Source: Actinomycetota bacterium
GTDB taxonomy: Bacteria > Actinomycetota > Thermoleophilia > Solirubrobacterales > 70-9
Direction: 5' to 3'
DNA length: 14,273 nt
Assembly (NCBI GenBank): GCA_018268695.1
Contig: JAFDWD010000848.1
Location: 1 to 14,273 of the forward strand
Shown: in pieces, positions 6,523-13,101 of the stretch
How positions within the stretch are numbered: position 1 is the first letter of the stretch
Layout of the letters: the number at the start of each line of letters is the position of its first letter
Made by a program: the position numbers and the translations under genes
The notes under the pieces: generated by a model
Database searches by the model: none
What the model was told of the DNA's origin: nothing
The model's input: the letters and a program-made list of their open reading frames with translations, nothing else

Positions 6523-8910
6523 CTACCGGCCGATCTCGGTCTGGATGCTGATCTCGTTCAGGATCGGCGTGTAGAGGTCCGCTCCGGCCTCGCCAGCGTC
6601 GATCGTGACGACGAGCGAGTAGGCGATCGGAACCTCCTCGCGCAGTTCCCGGTCTCGCCACCACCCCGAGACCGGCCAGACCGCGAGCGCCCGGGCGTCG
6701 GCGAGCGCGGCAGCCGCGATCCGCGCGCGGTCGGACTGCACGGTCCCCCGGCCGCGCGCCTGCGGGCCTATCTCCCACGGTAGATCCTCGCTGCCGTCTT
6801 CGTAGCCGCCGTCCTGTTCGCGCTCGAGCCTGTTGATGCGTTTGCGGAAGTCGTCCTCGTCCTCGAGAGGCCGTTGGAGACCCCAACGCAGGCCGGCGGA
6901 CTGGTACCGGCGGAAGCGGTTCTCGTTCGGCTCGACGAAGTACGAGAGCGTGACCGAGATCTCGACCTCGAGCTCCGCGAGGGCGAGTAGCTCGGCGTCG
7001 GGCAGCGGCAGGCGGATGAAGTGCATTTCCCGCCCTCCTTCGACGCGTCGCTCCGGATAAAGGCGCTGCTCGAGGATCAAGGTCGGCCGTTCGAGGATCG
7101 AGCGACTTGCGGCGACCGCGTCCGGCCGGCCGTACCCGAAGGCCCGCACCCGGTCCTGACGGACGGGGAACTGAGCCCGCATCGCATCGCTCCAGCGTGC
7201 CGAGTGCACCAGGAGCGCCCGGATCGTCTGCGGCCAGCGCATCGGGTTCGCGCTCCAGATCTCCGCCAACATGCCGCTGACCTCGGCGGTCGCCGCGCTG
7301 GTCGCCGCCGTCAGCCCGAGCCACGGGCCGATCGCGTGTTCGTGAGAGGTCGTCAGCACCTGCAGGTCCGGGTCGGCCCTCGCGTCGGAGCCGTTGGTAC
7401 TCAGGTTGCCGCCCTCCGCGACGACCTCCGGCTTGATCGCGCGGGAACCTCCGACGTCGCCGCGGGAGACGGGCCCGAGCTGGCCTTTCGCGGAAAAGGG
7501 GACGCGGGGCGGTTCGGCCACTGCGACCGCGTCGAGGTCGGTCATCGCGCCGACGGTGATCGCGTTCAGGGCCTCCCCCGGTGAACAGAGGCCGACGACG
7601 AGGTTGCGCGCCGGATAGTCCGCCGGGATCGGCGCCCCGTTCAGCGGCTCGTTCCCGGCGGCGACCGAGATCAGGCGGCCACGGCCGCCGTGATAGGCGA
7701 GCAGGTCGACCGCGCCGCCCCAGGCGGTCCGGTCGCCGGGCCTCGCCGTCGGCGCGCCGACCGAAAGGTTGAAGACCCGGCGCGGGGCCGCCGTCGCCTC
7801 GGCCTCGAGGACGGCGTCGCGGGTCCGGTCGAGCATGAATTCCGGCGTCGTCGGTTGTGCTTCCCCGCCGAGGAGGATGCGTTGGTTCTGTAGGCGGCAG
7901 CGACCCCTCAGAGGGCCGCTGGCCCCGAGCGGGATCGTGAGGTTCCCGTAGAGCGCGACCCCGGCCATCCGGGTGCCGTGACCATGCTGGTCGGTCGCCG
8001 ATTCCTCCCCAGGGATCGAGGAGGTGCCCGGTGCCGCGAGGGCCGGTTCGAGCAGAGGATGCCTCTCGGCGACCCCGGTGTCGAGGACGGCGACGACGGT
8101 TGCCTCTTCGTCGGGTCCCACCATCTCTGGGATCGCAGGTCCGGTGTGGGGGTCGAGCAGTGCCGGCACGCTCGGCCGCTCCGGTGGGCTCAGGTGGTAG
8201 ACGTCGGGCATCTGGGTCGGCAGGTCCATCAGTGCCGCGCCGCTCAGCTCGAGCATGTAGATGTCGTGCTCGGTCGCCGCGAAGGGGTCGAGCGCCGCGG
8301 TCGAGAGCTCGTAGTGCCCGAGAAACTCGATGATCGCCACCTGGACGCGCAGGCGGTGCGCCGCCGAGGCGAGCTCCCCTCCCCCGGCCCAAAGCTCCAC
8401 CCAGACCAGCTCGGCGGGGTCGAGGGTGGCGGGACTGAGCCAGCCGTCGCTGAGGTCGGCGAGCGTCGCCAGCCTGAGGTTCTCCAGGGGCGCGACGAGG
8501 CGCAGGTTCTTGCGCCCGCCGCTCGCCGTGGTTTGCTCGGGATCCCCGTACTGGGCGATCTTCCGGCGCAGCGGCCGCAGGTCGGCGCGCATGTTGTGGA
8601 TCAGCGCACCGTCGGGGGTGCGGTCGACGACCACGCTCTCGGTCCGTTTGTCGCCGAGGCCGCCGACGTTGGCGTCGACGTCGGGGGCGATCTCGGCCTT
8701 GACCAGGAAGCCGACCGAGTTCTCGGGCCGGGGCAGCCGGGACAGTTCGTCCATCTCCTCCCCCAAGCGCGCGATGTCCGCCTCCAGATGCGCCGCGTGA
8801 CTCACTGGTTCGCGCACGGGCGGGGATCGGTCTCCGCGTGGTCCCGAGACCACACGGTGTGGCCGGCGCTCCGGCGGAGGGAGCGGCAGGTGGTCGTGAT
8901 ACTCCGGCAT
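6523..8910 (-). CDS. Cytoplasmic subtilisin-family (S8) serine protease, AAA+-partnered type
   Basis: This gene encodes 795 residues with no signal peptide or TM segment, so the protease is probably intracellular, unlike most subtilases. The catalytic triad is visible: Asp277 in AVLDTGV, His311 in HGHGT and Ser538 in AATSAATAEVSG, with the oxyanion-hole Asn420 in SVAAGN. The usual GTSMAAP is changed to ATSAATA. Residues 1-250 form a large N-terminal region (including VGFLVKAEIAPDVDANVGG at 66-84) that may be an inhibitory or substrate-sensing domain. The C-terminal 180 residues contain WEIGP (712-716), RGTVQSDRAR (721-730), WPVSGWW (745-751) and AYSLVVTI (763-770), which I recognise as features of large S8 peptidases whose genes commonly sit beside an AAA ATPase (recalled, not searched). 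The ATG overlaps the stop of the AAA gene by one base (TGATG), so expression is coupled. The target is unknown. Confidence 0.85.
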   Translation of the reverse strand: MPEYHDHLPLPPPERRPHRVVSGPRGDRSPPVREPVSHAAHLEADIARLGEEMDELSRLPRPENSVGFLVKAEIAPDVDANVGGLGDKRTESVVVDRTPDGALIHNMRADLRPLRRKIAQYGDPEQTTASGGRKNLRLVAPLENLRLATLADLSDGWLSPATLDPAELVWVELWAGGGELASAAHRLRVQVAIIEFLGHYELSTAALDPFAATEHDIYMLELSGAALMDLPTQMPDVYHLSPPERPSVPALLDPHTGPAIPEMVGPDEEATVVAVLDTGVAERHPLLEPALAAPGTSSIPGEESATDQHGHGTRMAGVALYGNLTIPLGASGPLRGRCRLQNQRILLGGEAQPTTPEFMLDRTRDAVLEAEATAAPRRVFNLSVGAPTARPGDRTAWGGAVDLLAYHGGRGRLISVAAGNEPLNGAPIPADYPARNLVVGLCSPGEALNAITVGAMTDLDAVAVAEPPRVPFSAKGQLGPVSRGDVGGSRAIKPEVVAEGGNLSTNGSDARADPDLQVLTTSHEHAIGPWLGLTAATSAATAEVSGMLAEIWSANPMRWPQTIRALLVHSARWSDAMRAQFPVRQDRVRAFGYGRPDAVAASRSILERPTLILEQRLYPERRVEGGREMHFIRLPLPDAELLALAELEVEISVTLSYFVEPNENRFRRYQSAGLRWGLQRPLEDEDDFRKRINRLEREQDGGYEDGSEDLPWEIGPQARGRGTVQSDRARIAAAALADARALAVWPVSGWWRDRELREEVPIAYSLVVTIDAGEAGADLYTPILNEISIQTEIGR

Positions 8911-9893
8911 CAGCCGGTCGTGTCGCGCTGCCCGGCGATCTCTTCGAGCGCCTCGACCAGGTCGCCCTCGCGAAGCTCGTCGCGCCCGCCCAGCACCATC
9001 GACTTCACAGCGTTGGTCACCGCCGTGGTGACGTCGGCGTAGCTGAGGCCGCGGGCCTTCTGCGTCAGCTCCTCGATCGCCGTCTCGGAGAGGCTGTGGC
9101 TGGAGGTCCGCAGTTCGAGTAGCCGTCGCAGTCCGTCGTCGCTCGGCAGATCGAAGAGGACGACATCGTCGAAGCGGCGGAAGAGCGCCCGGTCCAGGGC
9201 GCCGCGCTCGTTGGTCGCAGCGATCACGAGCGAGGGCCCCTCGTCACCGTCGAGCAGCTGGAGGAAGGTGCTGACGATCCGTCGCGCCTCGCCGACGTCG
9301 TTCTCGTCGCCGCGATGCTTGCCGATCGCATCGAACTCGTCGAAGAGGTAGACGCCGCGCTTGCGTTGGGCCTGTTCGAAGATCTCGGCCAGGAGCGAGG
9401 CGGTCTTGCCCATGAAGCGCGAGAACAAGGTCTCGACGCGGACGCGGAACAGCGGCAGGCCAAGCTCCCCGGCGACGACGGTGGCCGCCAGCGTCTTGCC
9501 ACAGCCGGGCGGGCCGTGGAAGAGCAGGCGCCGTCGTGGTGCGAGCCCCCACTCCTTGAGCTGCCGTTCACTTCGCGACTCCTCGAGGAGACGGTCGATC
9601 GCACGTTCGGCCTCGCCCTCGAGGACTATGTCGCGGAGGGTCTCGTGGGGGTATCGAACCGCGAGGATGCCCTGCAGGCTCTCCGACGGCCGGACGATGG
9701 GGGTCGGCCCCGGTTCGGGCTCGACCACCTCTCCCGCGGCTTCGTCGATCAGGTCGCGGATGCGGCCCGCGACCAGTCGATGGCCCGAGCGCGACTCGCG
9801 CGCGGCGACCTGCAGCGCGATCCTGCGGAAGCGGTCACCGTCGCCCGAGACATGGGCGCGGATCAGCTCTTCGATCATCTCTGAGGTAGCCAT
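8910..9893 (-). CDS. AAA+ ATPase, partner of the S8 protease
   Basis: This gene encodes 327 residues. An N-terminal alpha-helical region (1-70) precedes one AAA+ module with Walker A GPPGCGKT (127-134), Walker B LFDEFD (183-188), sensor-1 Asn228 in AATNER, an arginine-finger segment ALFRRFD (236-242) and a C-terminal GLSYADV lid motif (282-288). It resembles the classical AAA clade (FtsH/spastin/BCS1-like) with neither a TM segment nor a protease domain of its own. All catalytic residues are intact. It probably hexamerises and uses ATP to remodel a substrate or control the downstream protease; the partnership is inferred from the one-base overlap. The ribosome-binding site before the ATG at 9893 is weak; an in-frame ATG at 9878 is an alternative. 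The 137-base gap up to the HTH gene has no other convincing gene. Confidence 0.87.
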   Translation of the reverse strand: MATSEMIEELIRAHVSGDGDRFRRIALQVAARESRSGHRLVAGRIRDLIDEAAGEVVEPEPGPTPIVRPSESLQGILAVRYPHETLRDIVLEGEAERAIDRLLEESRSERQLKEWGLAPRRRLLFHGPPGCGKTLAATVVAGELGLPLFRVRVETLFSRFMGKTASLLAEIFEQAQRKRGVYLFDEFDAIGKHRGDENDVGEARRIVSTFLQLLDGDEGPSLVIAATNERGALDRALFRRFDDVVLFDLPSDDGLRRLLELRTSSHSLSETAIEELTQKARGLSYADVTTAVTNAVKSMVLGGRDELREGDLVEALEEIAGQRDTTG

Positions 9894-10030
9894 CGGGAAT
9901 CAGCGAGTTTGGACTTCCTGAGCAGCGTAGTGCAGCCGGCCGTCGCTTCCGGACCGCCGCCGGAGATGCCGCCCAGCTTGCGCAGATGCCTTCGCCGACT
10001 CAGGGGGCCCAGGCCGCGGGGAACTTCGCC

Positions 10031-10354
10031 TCAGTGAGGCATGTGGACCGCGGCGCGCGCATGCAGCTCCCGCGTCCTGATCTCCGCTTCGCGGGACGCG
10101 GTCGCACGGATGATCTGGTTGACGCGGCTCGGCACCTTGCCGATCGCGACCGCCATGTCGGCCCTGCTCAGGGTGTTGCTGAGCGCCCAGGCGACCATCA
10201 GGTCGTCGCGTTCGCGGAAGCCACGGGCGCCCCGGTTCTGGGCGGCACGTAGCTCGCGCATCTTCTCGACCTGGCTCTCCAGCGAGACGTCCGGCAGCGG
10301 CTGCGTCGGGGTCAGGTCGCCTTCGGGCAGCAGCTCGTCCTGTGGTCCTCTCAT
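10031..10354 (-). CDS. Small helix-turn-helix protein, likely autorepressor of the AAA-protease operon
   Basis: This gene encodes 107 residues. Residues about 50-86 hold a predicted helix-turn-helix, with LSRADMAVAIGKVPSRVNQI as turn and recognition helix, similar in pattern to XRE-like repressors though I could not assign a family. The N-terminal third is acidic and Pro-rich. The ATG at 10354 touches a perfect 30-bp palindrome (10353-10382), and a consensus-like promoter places the transcript start at or next to the ATG, so the mRNA is probably leaderless. This arrangement is typical of autorepression. It is the first gene of the leftward HTH-AAA-protease set and may act as the off switch. 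It could also regulate the divergent kinase gene. Confidence 0.72.
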   Translation of the reverse strand: MRGPQDELLPEGDLTPTQPLPDVSLESQVEKMRELRAAQNRGARGFRERDDLMVAWALSNTLSRADMAVAIGKVPSRVNQIIRATASREAEIRTRELHARAAVHMPH

Positions 10355-10382
10355 TCCTCGGATAATAAATTATCCGAGGAAT
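10353..10382. promoter_or_regulatory. Perfect 30-bp palindromic operator over the HTH promoter and start
   Basis: ATTCCTCGGATAAT (10353-10366), AA, then ATTATCCGAGGAAT (10369-10382) are exact inverted 14-base arms. The site covers the -10 box of the leftward promoter and reaches into the ATG of the HTH gene, so a bound dimer would block transcription. It lies in the divergent gap to the kinase gene, about 80 bases from the kinase start. It is one of the few AT-rich patches in the window. Confidence 0.8.
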
Positions 10383-10389
10383 CTGTCAA
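10362..10389 (-). promoter_or_regulatory. Leftward promoter TTGACA-N16-TATTAT for the HTH gene
   Basis: On the minus strand a perfect -35 box TTGACA (10389-10384), a 16-base spacer and TATTAT (10367-10362, one mismatch to TATAAT) end seven bases before the ATG at 10354. Transcription would start at about the A of the ATG, giving leaderless mRNA, which is common in actinobacteria. Confidence 0.68.
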
Positions 10390-10448
10390 CCGCCTGCCGG
10401 TGACGACCGTCGCCGATCGACGTCGGCCATCTCCCCGCTCCCTGTCGC

Positions 10449-10454
10449 TACCTT
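10449..10454 (+). promoter_or_regulatory. Possible -10 box of the kinase gene
   Basis: TACCTT fits the actinobacterial TANNNT pattern and ends seven bases before the ATG at 10462, which would make this transcript leaderless too. No matching -35 box was found, and such six-base matches are common, so this is weak. Confidence 0.25.
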
Positions 10455-10461
10455 GGAGCGC

Positions 10462-11802
10462 ATGGCCGACGACGACGCGATCGAAGAACGCGGCAGGCGC
10501 CCCGACTACGCCTGCGAGCAGAAGCCGCTCGGTCGGGGCGGCTACGCGGAGGTCTTCCCCGCCCTCCACAAACCGAGCGGTGTGAGGGTCGCCTTTAAGC
10601 GCCTGCGCAGGTCGATCGACGAGACCGTGCCGGAGCGGATGCGGCGCGAGATCAAGGTGATGGGGCTGCTCGACGACGAGCCTCACGTGATGCCGGTGCT
10701 CGACTTCTCCGCCAAGCACGACTGGTATGTGATGCCGCTCGCCGAGGGCGACGCCGTCGCGCTCCGCGCCGAGCTGCTCGCCGGCACGGCCCTGGTCGAG
10801 ATGCTCGCCGCCTGCGTCGCCGCCCTGCGCGCGGCCCACGATGCCAACTACGCCCACCGCGACATCACCCCGCACAACGTCCTGCGACTCGAGGACGGGA
10901 CCTGGGTGCTCTCCGACTGGGGCCTGGCCCGGGCCCATCGCGGGCACACGACCCGGCTCCTCACCGGCAGCGGCGGCCAGGTCGGCACCGAGGGCTTCGT
11001 CGCCCCCGAGGTGATGCGCGGCGAATCGCCCGGCAACGATCCCGCCGCCGACGTCTACAGCCTCGGCCGCGTCGCCGGCTGGGCGCTCGAAGGCAGGTTC
11101 CCGCTGGCCGGGGAGCCGATGATCCCGTCCGGTCCCTTCCGGCGGCTGGTCAAGGAGACCACCCGCGAGGATCCGCGCGCCCGGCCGTCCCTGGCGGCGC
11201 TCGACGCGATGCTGACCGAGCTCGACCTCGGCCCGGCGCCGCTGCCGGTGGATGAGGCCGAACGGCTGGTCGAGGCAGGGCGCGAAGGCGATCCCGCCGC
11301 CTGGGAGGGGCTCCTGGCGCTCGCCCTCGACAACCTCGACGACGACGAAGTCGTGCTCGACCAGCTCCGGCACGCCCCGCAACGGGCACTGGGCGGGCTG
11401 GCCGAGGAGGACCCCGGATCGGTCGAGCGGGTCGCCGAGGCGATGCGTCGCCACCTCGACGAGAGCTTCGGCGAGCGCTCCTTCTCCTCGCTCGACGCGA
11501 TGCTCTCGTTCATCTTCCGATGCTGCCGGGCCGCCGCCGCCACCGCGGACATGGGGTTGCTCGAGGACTGCGCCGGGACGCTCTTCGCCGCGGAGGCCTC
11601 CTGCCATCAATACGGACAGCGCCACGAGACCCGTAGCTGGCTGGAGGGCCTCCGGGGCGAGGCGGCCCGCACCGTCGCCAGGGCACTCCGCGCCGACCCG
11701 GCCGCCGTCGACTGGTACACCGACGAGGGCTGGCGGCCCGGGCCGGGGACCGACCGGGCGATCCGCTCCTCGCTCTCCGCCGCGTCCTCGACGCGGTCCT
11801 AG
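10462..11802 (+). CDS. Soluble serine/threonine protein kinase with helical C-terminal region
   Basis: From the ATG at 10462 the protein has 446 residues. The kinase domain spans about 18-255: glycine loop LGRGGYAEV (23-31), ATP-anchoring Lys46 in VAFK, catalytic HRDITPHN (132-139, Asp134 and Asn139), a metal-binding motif written DWG rather than DFG (152-154), APE (181-183) and DVYSLG (197-202). All catalytic residues are present, so it should be active. Residues about 260-446 are alpha-helical with cysteines and no recognised domain. There are no PASTA repeats and no TM segment, unlike housekeeping PknB, so it is probably cytosolic. GGAG sits only three bases before the ATG, and a TTG at 10453 is an alternative start. 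It is divergent from the HTH-AAA-protease operon and may belong to the same module, but no sequence link proves this. The long minus-strand frame over this gene is an antisense shadow. Confidence 0.86.
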   Translation: MADDDAIEERGRRPDYACEQKPLGRGGYAEVFPALHKPSGVRVAFKRLRRSIDETVPERMRREIKVMGLLDDEPHVMPVLDFSAKHDWYVMPLAEGDAVALRAELLAGTALVEMLAACVAALRAAHDANYAHRDITPHNVLRLEDGTWVLSDWGLARAHRGHTTRLLTGSGGQVGTEGFVAPEVMRGESPGNDPAADVYSLGRVAGWALEGRFPLAGEPMIPSGPFRRLVKETTREDPRARPSLAALDAMLTELDLGPAPLPVDEAERLVEAGREGDPAAWEGLLALALDNLDDDEVVLDQLRHAPQRALGGLAEEDPGSVERVAEAMRRHLDESFGERSFSSLDAMLSFIFRCCRAAAATADMGLLEDCAGTLFAAEASCHQYGQRHETRSWLEGLRGEAARTVARALRADPAAVDWYTDEGWRPGPGTDRAIRSSLSAASSTRS

Positions 11803-11933
11803 CCGCCGACTCCCCGCGTCCGACCGGGAACTGGCGGCGCGGGCCTCGCAGGTGGGCCGCCCCCGCGCGGGCGGTCGAGGTCGGCGCCGGCAGGAGGTGA
11901 CCGACCGGCCGCCTCGAGGGACCGGGGGGTCCC

Positions 11934-11958
11934 CGCCGTCCCACACGCCGGGACGGCG
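11934..11958 (+). terminator. Rho-independent-type terminator after the kinase gene
   Basis: CGCCGTCCC (11934-11942) and GGGACGGCG (11950-11958) form a nine-pair stem with a seven-base loop. It is followed after eight bases by TTTTCTT (11967-11973). The T-run is slightly distant, so termination may be partial. Together with the next element it separates the kinase from the right conjugation operon. Confidence 0.5.
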
Positions 11959-11982
11959 AGCTGAACTTTTCTTCCACCGCAC

Positions 11983-12010
11983 CCGGTGCAACCGGGCTCC
12001 GCGCTGGCCA
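11983..12010 (+). promoter_or_regulatory. Two-box element copy C (CCGGTGCA-N12-GCTGGCCA)
   Basis: This is the third copy, lying just after the terminator and 41 bases before the TTG start of the right conjugation operon. Its boxes equal those of copies A and B. If it is a promoter the transcript would start near 12017 and carry a 12012-12034 hairpin region and the AAAGGAG ribosome-binding site. Its position between terminator and operon start is what a promoter would occupy. Confidence 0.65.
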
Positions 12011-12011
12011 A

Positions 12012-12034
12012 TGGGCGGGCAAGCAACCCGCCCA
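12012..12034 (+). other. Hairpin in the leader of the right conjugation operon
   Basis: TGGGCGGG (12012-12019) and CCCGCCCA (12027-12034) are exact inverted arms around a seven-base loop. The stem ends four bases before AAAGGAG (12039-12045). It could stabilise the leader or modulate ribosome access. It is found only at this copy of the two-box element. Confidence 0.45.
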
Positions 12035-12051
12035 CGCCAAAGGAGCCCGCC

Positions 12052-12411
12052 TTGGAACCCGAAGCTCTCACCCACCTGCCCGCCGGCGAGCTGGTCGCCG
12101 GGGCCGCCGCCAAGGTCGGGGCGCTCACCCGACTGGCGGCCGTCGCGGTCAAACCCGACCCCGACGGGCTGCCGGGGATGCCGGCCGCGACCAAACTGGT
12201 CGACGGCCTCGCCGCCTTCATCCTGCTCGCCTGCGTCGCCGGCTTCCTGCTCGGCGTCGGTCAGTGGGTGCTCGGCAGTAAAACGTCGAACTTCAGCCAG
12301 TCCGACTCGGGCAAAAGCAAGGTCCTCGTCTCGGTCCTCGGCGCCTTCGGCGTCGGCGCGGTCGCGGCGATCATCAACTTCTTCCTGAACGCCGGGACGG
12401 CGCTCAGATGA
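12052..12411 (+). CDS. Two-TM pilin-like conjugation protein (VirB2/DUF6112-like)
   Basis: The start is a TTG at 12052, chosen because AAAGGAG (12039-12045) lies six bases upstream; an upstream in-frame GTG at 11986 would fall inside the regulatory element. The product has 119 residues: a helical N-terminus, TM1 at about 50-75, a polar Gly/Ser/Lys loop (SDSGKSK) and TM2 at about 89-113 ending in AAIINFFLNAG. The short size, two TM helices and loop match VirB2/TrbC-type or DUF6112-type proteins at the head of actinobacterial type IV secretion operons. It would be a pilus or channel subunit in the membrane. Its stop overlaps the next start (ATGA), showing translational coupling. The family name is from memory of the pattern. 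Confidence 0.7.
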   Translation: MEPEALTHLPAGELVAGAAAKVGALTRLAAVAVKPDPDGLPGMPAATKLVDGLAAFILLACVAGFLLGVGQWVLGSKTSNFSQSDSGKSKVLVSVLGAFGVGAVAAIINFFLNAGTALR

Positions 12412-13097
12412 GGGCCGCCGACCCCGGCCGCGGCCGGATCCTGCGCCGCGCAGTGCCCCTGTTCGCCGCGCTTCTCGTCGGCGTCCTGATCGGCCGCGCG
12501 ACCGCGCCCGGATCCCCGTCGCCGACCCCGCTCCGCACCCCGGCGCCCGCCGCCTCCCCGGCGCGCACGGAAGCGGGGGTGCCGATCTCCTTCCCGGAGA
12601 CCCCGGCGGGGGCGGCGACCGCGGCCGCCGCCTACCAGCAGTCCTTCGCCGCGCCCGAGATCCTCCGCCCCGGCCTCCTGCGGGCCCGGGTCGATGCGGT
12701 GGCGACGCCGGACTACGCGGCGAAGATGCTCGAAGCCAACGGCCCGGGCCTCGAGCGGCTCGCCGCCGGCCCGATCGGCGTCGGCCTCGCGCACGGACTG
12801 CGGACGCTCTACGCGGCGGTGCCGATCGGCTACCGGGTGCTCGGCTACGAAACGGGCCGGGCCGAGGTCGAGACCTGGGGCCTCACCCTGCTCGGCAACG
12901 CGGGCTCGGTGCAGCCGGCCGCCTGGTTCGGCCTCAGCCACACCGAACTCGCCTGGGTCGGCGGCCGCTGGCGGATCGCGGCGACCGAATCGGGCTTCGG
13001 GCCGACGCCGCGGCTGGCGACGAAGCCCGGGCCGCTCGGTGGCTACGACGTCCTCGACCTGGCGCGCTCGCTGCGCAGCTATGCGCCCGCGCCGTAG
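12408..13097 (+). CDS. Single-pass conjugation protein, TcpC/VirB8-like
   Basis: This gene encodes 229 residues. A TM segment at about 14-30 is followed by a Pro/Ala linker to about 55 and a soluble extracytoplasmic domain. That domain has a long helical part (AATAAAAYQQSF, then LLRARVDAVATPDYAAKML) and then beta strands with VETWGLTLLG (about 149-158), AWFGLSHTELAWVGGRWRI (about 167-185) and FGPTPRL. Helix followed by a curved sheet is the build of NTF2-like TcpC/VirB8 domains, which form the periplasmic or wall-facing core of the mating channel. Its start overlaps the pilin-like stop and its stop is four bases before the TrbL-like start. The exact family is not certain; the operon position supports the role. 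Confidence 0.6.
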   Translation: MRAADPGRGRILRRAVPLFAALLVGVLIGRATAPGSPSPTPLRTPAPAASPARTEAGVPISFPETPAGAATAAAAYQQSFAAPEILRPGLLRARVDAVATPDYAAKMLEANGPGLERLAAGPIGVGLAHGLRTLYAAVPIGYRVLGYETGRAEVETWGLTLLGNAGSVQPAAWFGLSHTELAWVGGRWRIAATESGFGPTPRLATKPGPLGGYDVLDLARSLRSYAPAP

Positions 13098-13101
13098 GAC
13101 G

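Noticed and set aside
860..12011. Direct copies at 860-892 and 11979-12011 as attachment sites of an inserted element
   Set aside because: The outer boxes are conserved but the centre differs, the opposite of an att core; a third inverted copy exists at 802-829; and no integrase was found between them.
10351..12075. Minus-strand frame of 574 residues opposite the kinase
   Set aside because: It is an antisense shadow caused by high GC; the plus-strand kinase has every catalytic motif, and the frame has a Gly/Arg/Glu-biased composition.
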